This document shows, in pieces, positions 42,160 to 51,038 of a stretch of 64,000 nt of DNA. Each line of letters starts with the position of its first letter. The stretch's first letter is position 1. The notes beneath the pieces are model-generated. The model made no database searches, had not been told where the DNA came from, and saw only the letters and a program-made list of their open reading frames with translations. This DNA is from Parabacteroides gordonii MS-1 = DSM 23371 (GTDB lineage: Bacteria > Bacteroidota > Bacteroidia > Bacteroidales > Tannerellaceae), in NCBI RefSeq assembly GCF_000969825.1, contig NZ_KQ033920.1, positions 623,114 through 687,113 of the forward strand. The letters run 5' to 3'. Position numbers and translations under genes: made by a program.

Positions 42160-42615
42160 ATGTATAGTAAAGACGAATTGAAGAACCTGAAACTGGAATT
42201 CTGGGAAAGCTTCGCCGCATTTTGCGAAGTCCAACCCAATCTGAGAGGGCGTAAGAAGATATGGACGCTCTATGATACGAAGGTGAAAGGGGTGGAGTTG
42301 AAGTTTGACGCGAACCGTACAGGAGCTTATGTGATCCTTGAAGTGAATCACAAGAGGGAAGATCTCCGGTTGGAAATGTTTGAACGCCTTACATGGTATA
42401 AGGAAACGCTCGAACAGGATTTTCCGGAAGGCCTGATCTGGGATATTTGTTTCGTGAGAGATACGGGAAAAGAAGTTGCCCGTATCTATATCGCTAAAGA
42501 AGGAATCGACTTTCACCGTAAACAGGATTGGGGAGAATTTTTTACTTTTATGGCGTCGCAGATGTATATTCTGGAACGTAACTTTATGTCGATAGCTGAA
42601 TATTTGAGAGAGTAA
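42160..42615 (+). CDS. DUF4268 protein
   Basis: This 151-residue cytosolic protein matches DUF4268: EFWESFAAFCEVQPNLRGRK, VKGVELKFDANRTGAYVILE, KETLEQDFPEGLIWD and GEFFTFMASQMYILERNFM. DUF4268 is also seen fused to nuclease-like domains in other proteins; here it is alone. Its function is unknown. It lies between two peptidase genes with gaps of 21 and 8 bp, so it is probably co-transcribed with them. Confidence 0.85.
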   Translation: MYSKDELKNLKLEFWESFAAFCEVQPNLRGRKKIWTLYDTKVKGVELKFDANRTGAYVILEVNHKREDLRLEMFERLTWYKETLEQDFPEGLIWDICFVRDTGKEVARIYIAKEGIDFHRKQDWGEFFTFMASQMYILERNFMSIAEYLRE

Positions 42616-42623
42616 TAAAGAAT

Positions 42624-45176
42624 ATGGAACACATTCATACGATATGCAGGATTGCCGGAGTGGCAGCCGTCGGTCTGTTAGCTGCCTGTGGCACACAACA
42701 GAGGGACGCTTTGTTGCAGGAGGCCGGAGTAAGCCGTGAACTGGCGCAGTTCAGAAAAGAGCATTTCGAACAGGTTAAATACAATCTGTTTTTCTCTATC
42801 CCGGAAACGAAGCGCGAACCGGTGAAAGGGAATGCCGAGATCCAGCTGTCTTTAAAGAAAAAGCAGCCGATCATCATCGACTTTCGTGGAGAAGCTTCGC
42901 AAGTGGCTTTAGTGCTGCTGAACGGTCAGCCGGTGCCCTATGAGGTTAAGAATGAGCATATCCTGATCCCTGCCGACCGAAGTATAGTCGGAGTAAATAA
43001 GATTACTGTCGATTTTATTCCTGCCGACCAGTCTTTGAACAGGAGGGACGAGTTCCTTTATACCTTGTTGGTCCCGGATCGGGCGCGGACGGCTTTCCCC
43101 TGTTTCGACCAGCCGGATATGAAGTCCCTGTTCACCTTGTCACTGGAAGTTTCGGGAGAGTGGCAGGCGGTTTCGAACGGTGCTGTTGAAAGTACGGATA
43201 CAACTTCAGTTCCCGGCCGTAAGATAATATCATTTAAAGAGACAGAGCCGTTAAGTACTTATCTGTTCGCCTTCACAGCCGGAAAGTTTGTTCGCGAAAC
43301 GTACAATCGGGATGGAAGGGAAATCTCTTTATATCATCGGGAAACAGATCCGAAAAAGAAAGCCCAATGTCCGGAAATTGCATCGGAAGTGTTCGATGCT
43401 TTGACCTGGTTGGAAGATTATACCGATGTTCCGTATCCTTTTGCCAAATACGATCTGATAATCCTTCCCGGATTTCAGTTTGGCGGCATGGAGCATACCG
43501 GAGCTACCTTTTATACCGATCGGCGGATGTTCCTGAACGAGAATCCGACGTTGAACGAGCAGTTGAGCCGCAGTGCCCTGATCGCCCATGAGACGGCTCA
43601 CATGTGGTTTGGGGATTATGTCACTATGCAGTGGTTTGACGATGTATGGACGAAAGAGGTTTTTGCCAATTATTTTGCTTCGCAGATCGTGGCTCCCCTT
43701 TATCCGAATGTGAATCATGCGTTGAATTTTATGCAGGATTATATTCCACCGGCATACGCTGAAGACCGTACTGCCGGTGCGAATCCGATCAAGCAGGATC
43801 TGGACAATCTTCGCAACGCAGGTTTGGTTTATGGTAATATCATTTATGATAAATCGCCTGTTGTTCTTGAGATGCTGATTAAGAAAATGGGAAAAGAGCC
43901 GTTCCGTAAAGGTATTCAGGAATATTTAAAAACTTATGCGTACGGAAATGCCACTTGGGACGGTTTGATCGAAATTCTGGATAAACAGACGGATGACGAT
44001 CTGGCAACCTGGAGCCATATCTGGGTTAATGAGAAAGGCATGCCGGAAATCACTTCTTCTATCGTTGGAGACAGTCTGGTGGTGACTCAAACCGATCCTT
44101 TTAACCGAGGGCTTCACTGGCCGCAGGATTTGTCTTATCTGATCGTCCCCAAAACAGGGGATCCGGAGGAAATTTCCGTTTCATTCGGAAGAAATTCGGA
44201 TTTCACCCGGGAGAAACTGAAAATACATCCGGAAGAGGGTTGTTTCATTATTCCGAATATAGATGGAAAAGGATATGGATTTTTCCGTTTGAATGAAGCA
44301 GATGCCCGGGCGTGTGCCGCTTATCTTCCTGGTTGCGATAATGAGTTATTGAGAGGTTCGATATTGATCACTTTGTACGAGAATCTGTTGAATCAGGCAA
44401 TCACTCCGGATTTCTTTATGGAAACGATGCTGAATTATCTGCCACAGGAAAATAACTCGTTATTATTCTCCGCAGCTTTGGGCTATATCGGAAATTGTCA
44501 GCGTTTGTATCCGACAGAAACGGAATTATTGGAAAAGACTTTATGGCAGATTGTAACGACATCTTCTGTCCCGCAGCATCGATTGCAGGCTTTCCGTTCC
44601 TATCGTTCTTTGGCAAAATCGCCGGAAGCAATCGCTACATTATATAATATATGGAAAAAAGAACAGGCTCCGGCAGGTTGTTCGTTGAGTGAGAACGATT
44701 ATATCAATCTGTCTTATACACTGGCACTTTGTTTACCGGGGCAGGCGGACGATATTGTCGGCATTCAGCAATCCCGCATCACAAATCCTGACCGGAAGCG
44801 GGAATATGCTTTTATTTCGCCTTCTGTTTCTCCTCATAAGGAGGTGCGTGATAGTGTTTTTGCTTCTTTGCTGATAGCGGATAATCGTCGTGTCGAGCCC
44901 TGGGCTTCCGCTGCATTGGCCAATTTAAATCACCATTCACGTCAGGAAGAAGCTATTGCATATATCCGCCCGGCTTTGGAAGCGATGCAGGAAGTGCAGC
45001 GAACCGGCGATATCTTTTTCCCGACAGCCTGGGTGCGTGCTTTGCTATCCGGACATACATCGCCTGAAGCAAGAGCGGAAGTCGATGCTTTCTTCGCCGT
45101 TAATCCGGATTATCCGAAGATGCTGGCAAACAAAATACGGCAACAAGCCGATCATTTATATAGAATTAAACACTAA
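42624..45176 (+). CDS. M1-family metallo-aminopeptidase lipoprotein
   Basis: This 850-residue protein has a lipoprotein signal (VGLLAAC, C22). It contains the exopeptidase motif as FGGMEHTG (GGMEH in place of GAMEN) and the zinc site HETAHMWFGDYV (H322, E323, H326), followed by the third ligand in TKEVFANYFA. The C-terminal ~350 residues are an ERAP1-like helical region. It removes N-terminal amino acids from peptides and, as a lipoprotein, should act at the cell envelope. It follows the DUF4268 gene by 8 bp and precedes the SMR gene by 6 bp. Confidence 0.93.
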   Translation: MEHIHTICRIAGVAAVGLLAACGTQQRDALLQEAGVSRELAQFRKEHFEQVKYNLFFSIPETKREPVKGNAEIQLSLKKKQPIIIDFRGEASQVALVLLNGQPVPYEVKNEHILIPADRSIVGVNKITVDFIPADQSLNRRDEFLYTLLVPDRARTAFPCFDQPDMKSLFTLSLEVSGEWQAVSNGAVESTDTTSVPGRKIISFKETEPLSTYLFAFTAGKFVRETYNRDGREISLYHRETDPKKKAQCPEIASEVFDALTWLEDYTDVPYPFAKYDLIILPGFQFGGMEHTGATFYTDRRMFLNENPTLNEQLSRSALIAHETAHMWFGDYVTMQWFDDVWTKEVFANYFASQIVAPLYPNVNHALNFMQDYIPPAYAEDRTAGANPIKQDLDNLRNAGLVYGNIIYDKSPVVLEMLIKKMGKEPFRKGIQEYLKTYAYGNATWDGLIEILDKQTDDDLATWSHIWVNEKGMPEITSSIVGDSLVVTQTDPFNRGLHWPQDLSYLIVPKTGDPEEISVSFGRNSDFTREKLKIHPEEGCFIIPNIDGKGYGFFRLNEADARACAAYLPGCDNELLRGSILITLYENLLNQAITPDFFMETMLNYLPQENNSLLFSAALGYIGNCQRLYPTETELLEKTLWQIVTTSSVPQHRLQAFRSYRSLAKSPEAIATLYNIWKKEQAPAGCSLSENDYINLSYTLALCLPGQADDIVGIQQSRITNPDRKREYAFISPSVSPHKEVRDSVFASLLIADNRRVEPWASAALANLNHHSRQEEAIAYIRPALEAMQEVQRTGDIFFPTAWVRALLSGHTSPEARAEVDAFFAVNPDYPKMLANKIRQQADHLYRIKH

Positions 45177-45182
45177 TGAAGT

Positions 45183-45500
45183 ATGGGATGGATTTATTTA
45201 TTGCTGGGTGGTCTTTTTGAAATGGGATGGCCCGTAGGTATGAAACTGGCGCAAACAACGGGATCGCGTTTTCTTTATCTTTCGGTGGCTGTTATCTCAA
45301 TGGCACTGAGCGGATATTTTTTATATCTGGCACAACGGACGATACCGATAGGGACTGCTTATGTGGTGTGGACTGGAATAGGTGCTGTAGGCACCTTGCT
45401 GATCGGGATCTTTATTTTCGGTGACTCGACAGGTTTATGGCGTATCCTGTCCGCTATGTTGGTCGTGATAGGTATTATAGGCATCAAACTGGCTTCCTAG
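45183..45500 (+). CDS. gdx: SMR-family exporter, Gdx/SugE type
   Basis: This 105-residue protein has four membrane helices and the conserved glutamate E13 in GGLFEMGWPVGMK. The sequence around it and YVVWTGIGAVGTLLIGIFIF are closer to the Gdx (SugE) guanidinium exporters than to EmrE-type drug exporters. It should exchange guanidinium for protons in the inner membrane. No guanidine riboswitch was recognised upstream; it appears to be the last gene of the peptidase operon. The substrate is inferred from subfamily resemblance. Confidence 0.8.
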   Translation: MGWIYLLLGGLFEMGWPVGMKLAQTTGSRFLYLSVAVISMALSGYFLYLAQRTIPIGTAYVVWTGIGAVGTLLIGIFIFGDSTGLWRILSAMLVVIGIIGIKLAS

Positions 45501-45540
45501 AAAAAAAGTAAGCTTATTTGCTAATCTTTTGATAGATTTA

Positions 45541-45570
45541 TTTGCAGTTTCAATTATTATTGTAACTTTG
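45541..45570 (+). promoter_or_regulatory. Promoter of the his operon
   Basis: TTTG (45541-45544) and TAACTTTG (45563-45570) match the Bacteroidetes -33 and -7 elements with an 18-bp spacer. The leader peptide ATG is 20 bp further on. Confidence 0.7.
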
Positions 45571-45590
45571 CGGCATCAATAAAATAAAAA

Positions 45591-45641
45591 ATGAAAATAA
45601 GAGTATCACATCACCATCATCATCATTACAGCGGGCAGTAG
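45591..45641 (+). CDS. hisL: His operon leader peptide with six consecutive histidines
   Basis: A 16-codon open frame encodes MKIRVSHHHHHHYSGQ. Six consecutive His codons, a promoter just upstream, a terminator hairpin downstream (45683-45715) and hisG beginning at 45757 are the layout of translation-dependent his attenuation. When charged histidyl-tRNA is scarce, the ribosome would stall on the His run and prevent terminator formation. The base-pairing of an anti-terminator has not been worked out here. This is a natural leader, not a purification tag. Confidence 0.9.
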   Translation: MKIRVSHHHHHHYSGQ

Positions 45642-45682
45642 TTCGGTGGGCTGATTGGTGTGTAGATACGCATAATATTAAT

Positions 45683-45720
45683 AATAAGGCTTGCCGTCAT
45701 TCGGTAAGCCTTATTTTGTT
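45683..45720 (+). terminator. Attenuator terminator of the his operon
   Basis: AATAAGGCTTGCCG pairs with CGGTAAGCCTTATT (one mismatch) around a short loop, followed by TTGTTTT. It ends about 40 bp before the hisG ATG. Confidence 0.82.
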
Positions 45721-45756
45721 TTCGGAAAGTATATAATTATTAAAACAAAGATAAAC

Positions 45757-46608
45757 ATGTTACGAATTGCAGTACAATCGAAAGGTCGTTTATACGACGA
45801 GACAATGCTATTATTGGAAGAAGCGGGTATCAAACTGAACAGAGGCAAACGTATTTTGCTGTTATCGGCAAAGGGGTTTCCGGTAGAGGTTTTATTCCTT
45901 CGCGATGATGATATACCTCAGTCTGTGGCTAATGGTGTAGCAGATATAGGTATTGTTGGTGAGAATGAGTATGTAGAAAAAGGGGGAGAGGCTCGTCTGG
46001 TTAAACGATTGGGCTTCAGTAAATGCCGTGTATCGCTGGCTATTCCTAAAGATGAAGATTACCAAGGTGTGGAATGGTTTGAAGGAAAGACTATCGCTAC
46101 TTCCTATCCGGAAATACTGAAAGCTTACCTGAAAGAAAAAGGTGTAAAGGCAGATTGCCATGTGATCAGTGGTTCGGTTGAAATTGCTCCGGGTATCGGT
46201 CTGGCGGATGCTATCTTTGATATAGTAAGTTCAGGTAGTACGTTGGTAAGTAACCGCTTGAAGGAAGTTGAAGTCGTAATGCAGAGCGAAGCGCTTCTGA
46301 TAGCGAACAATAACTTGTCGGAAGAGAAGCTGGCTATTCTCGATGAACTGCTGTTTCGCTTCGAAGCCATACAGGTGGCGGAAGGTAAGAAATATGTATT
46401 GTTGAATGCACCGAAAAGTAAACTGGATGAAATTATCGAAGTATTGCCCGGTATGAAAAGTCCGACGGTAACACCTCTGGCTAATGGCGATTGGGTTTCT
46501 GTTCAGTCTGTTATCGCAGAAAAACATTTCTGGGAAATTATTGGCAAGTTGAAATCTTTGGGTGCTGAAGGTATTTTGGTTATTCCGATCGAGAAAATGA
46601 TTCTTTAA
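45757..46608 (+). CDS. hisG: ATP phosphoribosyltransferase
   Basis: The start chosen is ATG 45757 (MLRIAVQSKGRLYDETM); the frame stays open upstream through the attenuator, which cannot be coding. The 283-residue product is the long HisG form with a C-terminal ACT-like regulatory domain (SPTVTPLANGDWVSVQSVIA). Catalytic-domain motifs are IGIVGENEYVEKG and DIVSSGSTLVSNRLKEVE. It condenses ATP with PRPP in the first step of histidine synthesis and is usually inhibited by histidine. hisD starts 3 bp after the stop. Confidence 0.95.
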   Translation: MLRIAVQSKGRLYDETMLLLEEAGIKLNRGKRILLLSAKGFPVEVLFLRDDDIPQSVANGVADIGIVGENEYVEKGGEARLVKRLGFSKCRVSLAIPKDEDYQGVEWFEGKTIATSYPEILKAYLKEKGVKADCHVISGSVEIAPGIGLADAIFDIVSSGSTLVSNRLKEVEVVMQSEALLIANNNLSEEKLAILDELLFRFEAIQVAEGKKYVLLNAPKSKLDEIIEVLPGMKSPTVTPLANGDWVSVQSVIAEKHFWEIIGKLKSLGAEGILVIPIEKMIL

Positions 46609-46611
46609 GCT

Positions 46612-47892
46612 ATGGAAGTAATTAAATATCCGTCGAGAGAGGACTGGGCGTCATTGGCAAAACGGCCGGCATTGGATGTTACGACTTTATTCGATACAGT
46701 CCGTACCGTATTGGACGAGGTGCGCCTGGAAGGTGATACTGCGGTTAAACGGTATGAAGAGAAATTCGATAAGGTTCGTCTGGCCGATCTTCAGGTTTCG
46801 GAAGCCGAGATACAGGAAGCCCGTGAACTTGTTTCTGAAGATCTGAAACAAGCCATCCGTACGGCTAAAGATAATATAGAGAAGTTTCATGCTTCCCAAC
46901 GTTTCACCGGACAAAAAGTGGAAACGACATCAGGTGTGACCTGTTGGCAAAAGGCAGTTGCGATCGAAAAGGTTGGATTATATATTCCGGGAGGGACAGC
47001 CCCTTTGTTCTCGACCGTCTTAATGTTAGCGGTTCCGGCACATATCGCAGGATGTAAGGAGATTGTGTTATGTACGCCTCCCAATAAAGAAGGTAAAGTA
47101 CATCCGGCAATCCTGTTTGCCGCAGAGACGGCCGGCGTTAGTAAAATATTTAAAGCCGGTGGAATACAAGCTATTGCCGCTATGGCATACGGAACGGAGT
47201 CTGTTCCTAAGGTTTATAAAATATTTGGTCCCGGAAATCAATATGTAACAGCAGCCAAACAGCTTGTAAGTTTGAAAGATGTTGCAATCGATATGCCCGC
47301 AGGCCCTTCTGAAGTGGAAGTAATTGCTGACGAAACGGCTAATCCGGACTTTATTGCCGCTGATTTCCTTTCGCAGGCTGAACACGGAGCCGACAGCCAA
47401 GCCATATTGGTTACCTCTTGTGAAGGTATTGTCGCACCGGTGATTAAGGCTATCCAGGAGCAATTATCGAAATTATCCCGTAAGGAGATAACAGAAAAAG
47501 CTTTGGAACACAGCCGCATAATCGTCCTGAAGGATGAACTGGAAGTAATAGACTTTACAAACGCGTATGCTCCGGAACATTTGATCATTCAGACAGCAAA
47601 TTATTCCCATATTGCCGGACAGATTGAAAATGCAGGCAGTGTATTTATGGGGCCTTATACGCCGGAAAGTGCAGGTGATTATGCTTCCGGAACAAATCAT
47701 ACTTTACCGACCAACGGCTATGCTAAAGCATATAGCGGTGTAAACCTGGACAGCTTTATCAAAAAAATAACTTTCCAGGAGATCACAGCCGAAGGTCTTA
47801 AAAATTTGGGTGGAACAATTCAGATCATGGCCGCTGGCGAACAGCTGGATGCCCACCGTAATGCAGTAACTATTAGATTGAATACAATATGA
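46612..47892 (+). CDS. hisD: Histidinol dehydrogenase
   Basis: This 426-residue protein contains the HisD signature [18 protein letters not shown] and [11 protein letters not shown], with zinc and substrate residues in AEHG and in EHLII. It oxidises histidinol to histidine in two NAD-dependent steps. Its end overlaps the hisC start by 4 bp. Confidence 0.96.
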   Translation: MEVIKYPSREDWASLAKRPALDVTTLFDTVRTVLDEVRLEGDTAVKRYEEKFDKVRLADLQVSEAEIQEARELVSEDLKQAIRTAKDNIEKFHASQRFTGQKVETTSGVTCWQKAVAIEKVGLYIPGGTAPLFSTVLMLAVPAHIAGCKEIVLCTPPNKEGKVHPAILFAAETAGVSKIFKAGGIQAIAAMAYGTESVPKVYKIFGPGNQYVTAAKQLVSLKDVAIDMPAGPSEVEVIADETANPDFIAADFLSQAEHGADSQAILVTSCEGIVAPVIKAIQEQLSKLSRKEITEKALEHSRIIVLKDELEVIDFTNAYAPEHLIIQTANYSHIAGQIENAGSVFMGPYTPESAGDYASGTNHTLPTNGYAKAYSGVNLDSFIKKITFQEITAEGLKNLGGTIQIMAAGEQLDAHRNAVTIRLNTI

Positions 47893-48920
47893 TGGATTTA
47901 AAAGACCTGGTAAGACCCAATATTTGGGAGTTGAAACCGTATTCTTCAGCAAGAGACGAGTTTCATGGAAGTGCATCTGTCTTTTTGGATGCTAACGAGA
48001 ATCCTTATAACGAACCTTATAATCGTTATCCCGATCCGTTGCAATGGGAACTGAAAGACCGTATTGCCGAGTTGAAAGATGTAGACCGTAATTCAATCTT
48101 TCTGGGGAATGGAAGTGATGAACCGATCGACCTTGTTATCCGTGCATTTTGTGATCCGGCGGTCGATTGTATCGTCAGTATCACGCCCACTTACGGAATG
48201 TATGAAGTGGCAGCCAATGTGAATGACGTGGAGTTCAGAAAAGTCACATTGACTCCCGATTTCGAACTCGATGCGGATAAATTACTGGCAGAGGTGGACG
48301 AATGGGTGAAAATCATCTTCCTTTGTTCACCTAATAATCCGACAGGGAACAGCCTGAACCGGGATGAGATTTATAAAATACTGAACAACTTCGAAGGGAT
48401 TGTCATATTGGATGAAGCTTATATCGATTTCTCGGAAGAACCTTCATTCCTGCCTGAACTGAAGAAATTCCCGAACCTGATCATTTTACAGACGCTTTCC
48501 AAAGCGTGGGGAGCCGCGGGTATTCGTTTGGGTATGGCATTCGCCTCTCCGGAGATTGTTGCTATCCTCAATAAGATTAAATATCCTTACAATGTTAATG
48601 TCCTGACACAGGAGCGTGCATTGGATATATTGAATAATGAAACAGAAATGTTGAGACAACTGCGTAGCATCATGTCTGAGCGTATCCGTTTACAGGCTGC
48701 ATTGCCGGAACTTTCTGTTGTAAACAAAATGTATCCGACCGATGCCAACTTCATTCTTGTCGATGTAGGCAAAGCGGATTCGGTATATAATAAATTAGTT
48801 AAGAAAGGTGTTATTGTACGTAACAGAAATAATGTAACTTTGTGCCACGGTTGCCTGCGCATAACTGTTGGTACACCTGAAGAAAACGATGCATTATTGA
48901 AAGCATTAAAAAGCATATAA
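47889..48920 (+). CDS. hisC: Histidinol-phosphate aminotransferase
   Basis: This 343-residue PLP enzyme has the catalytic lysine in [15 protein letters not shown] and the family blocks [23 protein letters not shown] and CSPNNPTGN. The start (ATGATG) overlaps the end of hisD, giving translational coupling. The hisB start follows the stop by 2 bp. Confidence 0.96.
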   Translation: MMDLKDLVRPNIWELKPYSSARDEFHGSASVFLDANENPYNEPYNRYPDPLQWELKDRIAELKDVDRNSIFLGNGSDEPIDLVIRAFCDPAVDCIVSITPTYGMYEVAANVNDVEFRKVTLTPDFELDADKLLAEVDEWVKIIFLCSPNNPTGNSLNRDEIYKILNNFEGIVILDEAYIDFSEEPSFLPELKKFPNLIILQTLSKAWGAAGIRLGMAFASPEIVAILNKIKYPYNVNVLTQERALDILNNETEMLRQLRSIMSERIRLQAALPELSVVNKMYPTDANFILVDVGKADSVYNKLVKKGVIVRNRNNVTLCHGCLRITVGTPEENDALLKALKSI

Positions 48921-48922
48921 GC

Positions 48923-50050
48923 ATGAAAAGAGCCCTCTTTATAGACAGGGACGGAACATTGGTGATAGAACCGCCGGTAGATTATCAATTGGATAGTCTG
49001 GAAAAACTGGAGTTCTATCCCAAAGTATTCCGTAACTTATATTTCATACGTAAACAGTTGGATTTTGAGTTTGTCATGGTGACGAACCAGGATGGACTGG
49101 GTACGGCTTCTTTTCTGGAAGATACTTTCTGGCCGGCTCATAACAAGATGTTGAAGGCCTTGGGAGGAGAGGGGATTGTCTTTGATGATATCCTGATTGA
49201 CCGTTCCTTCCCTGAAGATAATTCTCCTAATCGTAAGCCGCGTACCGGTATGATGGGTAAGTATCTGAGCGGCGAATACGATCTGGCAAACAGTTATGTG
49301 ATCGGTGATCGCCTGACGGATATAGAGCTGGCAGTCAACCTCGGAGCTAAAGGGATCTGGTTGCATCCTTCAGATGAAGAAGCAGAAAAATTGCTGGCAA
49401 AGAATCCTTCTATTTCTCCTGTTTTAATCACGGAGGATTGGGATAAAGTGACAGAATATCTTTTTGCCGGTGAACGCCGTGCTGTTGTGCAGCGTACAAC
49501 AAAGGAAACAGATATATATGTTGAGATCAATCTGGACGGAACCGGAAAAACTGAAATCTCAACCGGATTAGGCTTTTTTGACCATATGCTGGATCAGATA
49601 GGAAAACATTCCGGTGTCGATTTGGTTATACGTGTAAAAGGTGACCTGAACGTAGACGAACATCATACAATCGAAGATACGGCTATTGCCCTTGGGGAGG
49701 CTTTATTAAAAGCCCTTGGCGATAAACGAGGTATTGAGCGATACGGTTATTCTCTGCCGATGGATGATTGCCTTTGCAGCGTAGCTCTCGATTTCGGAGG
49801 ACGTCCCTGGCTGGTTTGGGATGCTGAATTCAATCGTGAAATGGTAGGTGATATGCCTACTGAAATGTTTCTCCACTTCTTTAAAAGTCTGAGTGATGCG
49901 GCACGTATGAATCTGAACATCAAAGCAGAGGGAGCCAATGAGCATCACAAGATAGAAGGAATCTTCAAGGCATTGGCGCGGTCTGTGAAAATGGCCATTC
50001 GCCGTGATATTTATAAATATGAATTGCCTAGTACAAAAGGCGTCTTATAA
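48923..50050 (+). CDS. hisB: Bifunctional histidinol-phosphatase / imidazoleglycerol-phosphate dehydratase
   Basis: This 375-residue fusion has an N-terminal HAD phosphatase ([22 protein letters not shown]) and a C-terminal IGPD domain from about residue 195 ([52 protein letters not shown]). It catalyses two steps of histidine synthesis. The other his genes (hisA, F, H, I) are not in the window. Confidence 0.95.
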   Translation: MKRALFIDRDGTLVIEPPVDYQLDSLEKLEFYPKVFRNLYFIRKQLDFEFVMVTNQDGLGTASFLEDTFWPAHNKMLKALGGEGIVFDDILIDRSFPEDNSPNRKPRTGMMGKYLSGEYDLANSYVIGDRLTDIELAVNLGAKGIWLHPSDEEAEKLLAKNPSISPVLITEDWDKVTEYLFAGERRAVVQRTTKETDIYVEINLDGTGKTEISTGLGFFDHMLDQIGKHSGVDLVIRVKGDLNVDEHHTIEDTAIALGEALLKALGDKRGIERYGYSLPMDDCLCSVALDFGGRPWLVWDAEFNREMVGDMPTEMFLHFFKSLSDAARMNLNIKAEGANEHHKIEGIFKALARSVKMAIRRDIYKYELPSTKGVL

Positions 50051-50061
50051 AAAAAGAGTAT

Positions 50062-50460
50062 ATGAAATACTGGTTAATAGCCGCTGTCGCAATCATACTG
50101 GCAGCATGTAATGATGATATTGAACATAAGCTGGAAGGCAAATGGCAGTTGCAGCAGGTGGAAGTAGATGGGGAAGTGATACTGGCTGATACGGTGTTTT
50201 ATAACTTTCAAAACGTTTTGTTTATGTATCAGGTGTATATTCCTGATTCTAGTAAATATCTATCGCAGTATGGTTTCAATACTTTGGGAGAAGATAATCA
50301 GCTGATGCTCGAATTTGCTCACGATCCTCGCCCGGCAGATCGATTCCTGCCTTTTACTGATTGGAAGTCATATAAGCGAACATTCACTATCGAAGAATCC
50401 AATAGAAAACATTTAATTCTAAATAGCGAAGGGAAGAGATATACTTTCAGAAAGTTCTGA
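50062..50460 (+). CDS. Small lipocalin-like lipoprotein
   Basis: This 132-residue protein has a lipoprotein signal ending at LAAC (C16) and a beta-rich body (LEGKWQLQQVEVDGEVILAD) resembling the lipocalin-like domains of Bacteroidetes. It starts 11 bp after hisB and may be co-transcribed, but no role in histidine synthesis is suggested. Function unknown. Confidence 0.75.
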   Translation: MKYWLIAAVAIILAACNDDIEHKLEGKWQLQQVEVDGEVILADTVFYNFQNVLFMYQVYIPDSSKYLSQYGFNTLGEDNQLMLEFAHDPRPADRFLPFTDWKSYKRTFTIEESNRKHLILNSEGKRYTFRKF

Positions 50461-50480
50461 TAATACTTTTGACGCGAATG

Positions 50481-50538
50481 ACGCGAATAGCGCGGATAAG
50501 AAATACACATTATGTATATTAATCCGCGCTATTCGCGT
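50481..50538. terminator. Long GC-rich hairpin between converging genes
   Basis: ACGCGAATAGCGCGGAT (50481-50497) is the exact reverse complement of 50522-50538, with a 24-base AT-rich loop. It lies between the lipoprotein gene and the converging ybaK. The position and symmetry suit a bidirectional terminator, though flanking T-runs are short. An additional partial direct copy of GACGCGAAT precedes it. Confidence 0.6.
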
Positions 50539-50554
50539 TAATATAATGTCTTTG

Positions 50555-51037
50555 TTAGTCTCCGCTAACCAGATCGGCAAAAGAAGCATTCGTTTCACGA
50601 ACGAGATCGGCCGGGGCCAGTAAAACCTGCAAGCCACGTTGTCCGGCGCTGATATAGATATTATCGAATTGTTCGGCACTGAAATGGATATAAGTAGGGA
50701 AATGTTTCTTCATCCCGATAGGGGAGCAACCTCCCCGTATATAACCTGTAAGAGGCAGTAATTCTTTCACCGGGATCATTTCACATTTTTTATTTCCGGA
50801 AACTTTAGCCGCCTTTTTCAAATCCACTTCGTCTGCTCCGGGGATTACACAGACGAAATAGCCACTTTTATCTCCATGAAGGATCAGTGTTTTGAATACT
50901 TGTTCTACGTTTTCACCCAATTGTTCTGCAACATGGATGGCACTCAAATCGTTTTCATCCACTTCGTATGAAACCAATTGATAAGGCACTTTCGCTTTAT
51001 CTAAAAGTCTGGCCACATTTGTTTTATTGATCTTCAT
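50555..51037 (-). CDS. ybaK: Cys-tRNA(Pro)/Cys-tRNA(Cys) deacylase, YbaK type
   Basis: This 160-residue protein contains the YbaK features KTLILHGDKSGYFVCVIPGA, EVDLKKAAKVSGNKKCEMIP, GYIRGGCSPIGMKK and NIYISAGQRGLQV. It hydrolyses mischarged Cys-tRNA(Pro). It lies 1 bp after tex in the same direction, so the two form an operon. Confidence 0.92.
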   Translation of the reverse strand: MKINKTNVARLLDKAKVPYQLVSYEVDENDLSAIHVAEQLGENVEQVFKTLILHGDKSGYFVCVIPGADEVDLKKAAKVSGNKKCEMIPVKELLPLTGYIRGGCSPIGMKKHFPTYIHFSAEQFDNIYISAGQRGLQVLLAPADLVRETNASFADLVSGD

Positions 51038-51038
51038 C

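Noticed and set aside
45609-45626. Run of CAT/CAC codons that looks like an engineered His6 tag
   Set aside because: It lies in a natural leader frame directly upstream of a terminator and the hisG gene, with a native promoter, so it is a his attenuator and not vector sequence.
45691-45756. N-terminal extension of hisG to 45691
   Set aside because: It would be translated through the attenuator hairpin; HisG proteins start near MLRIAVQSKGR.
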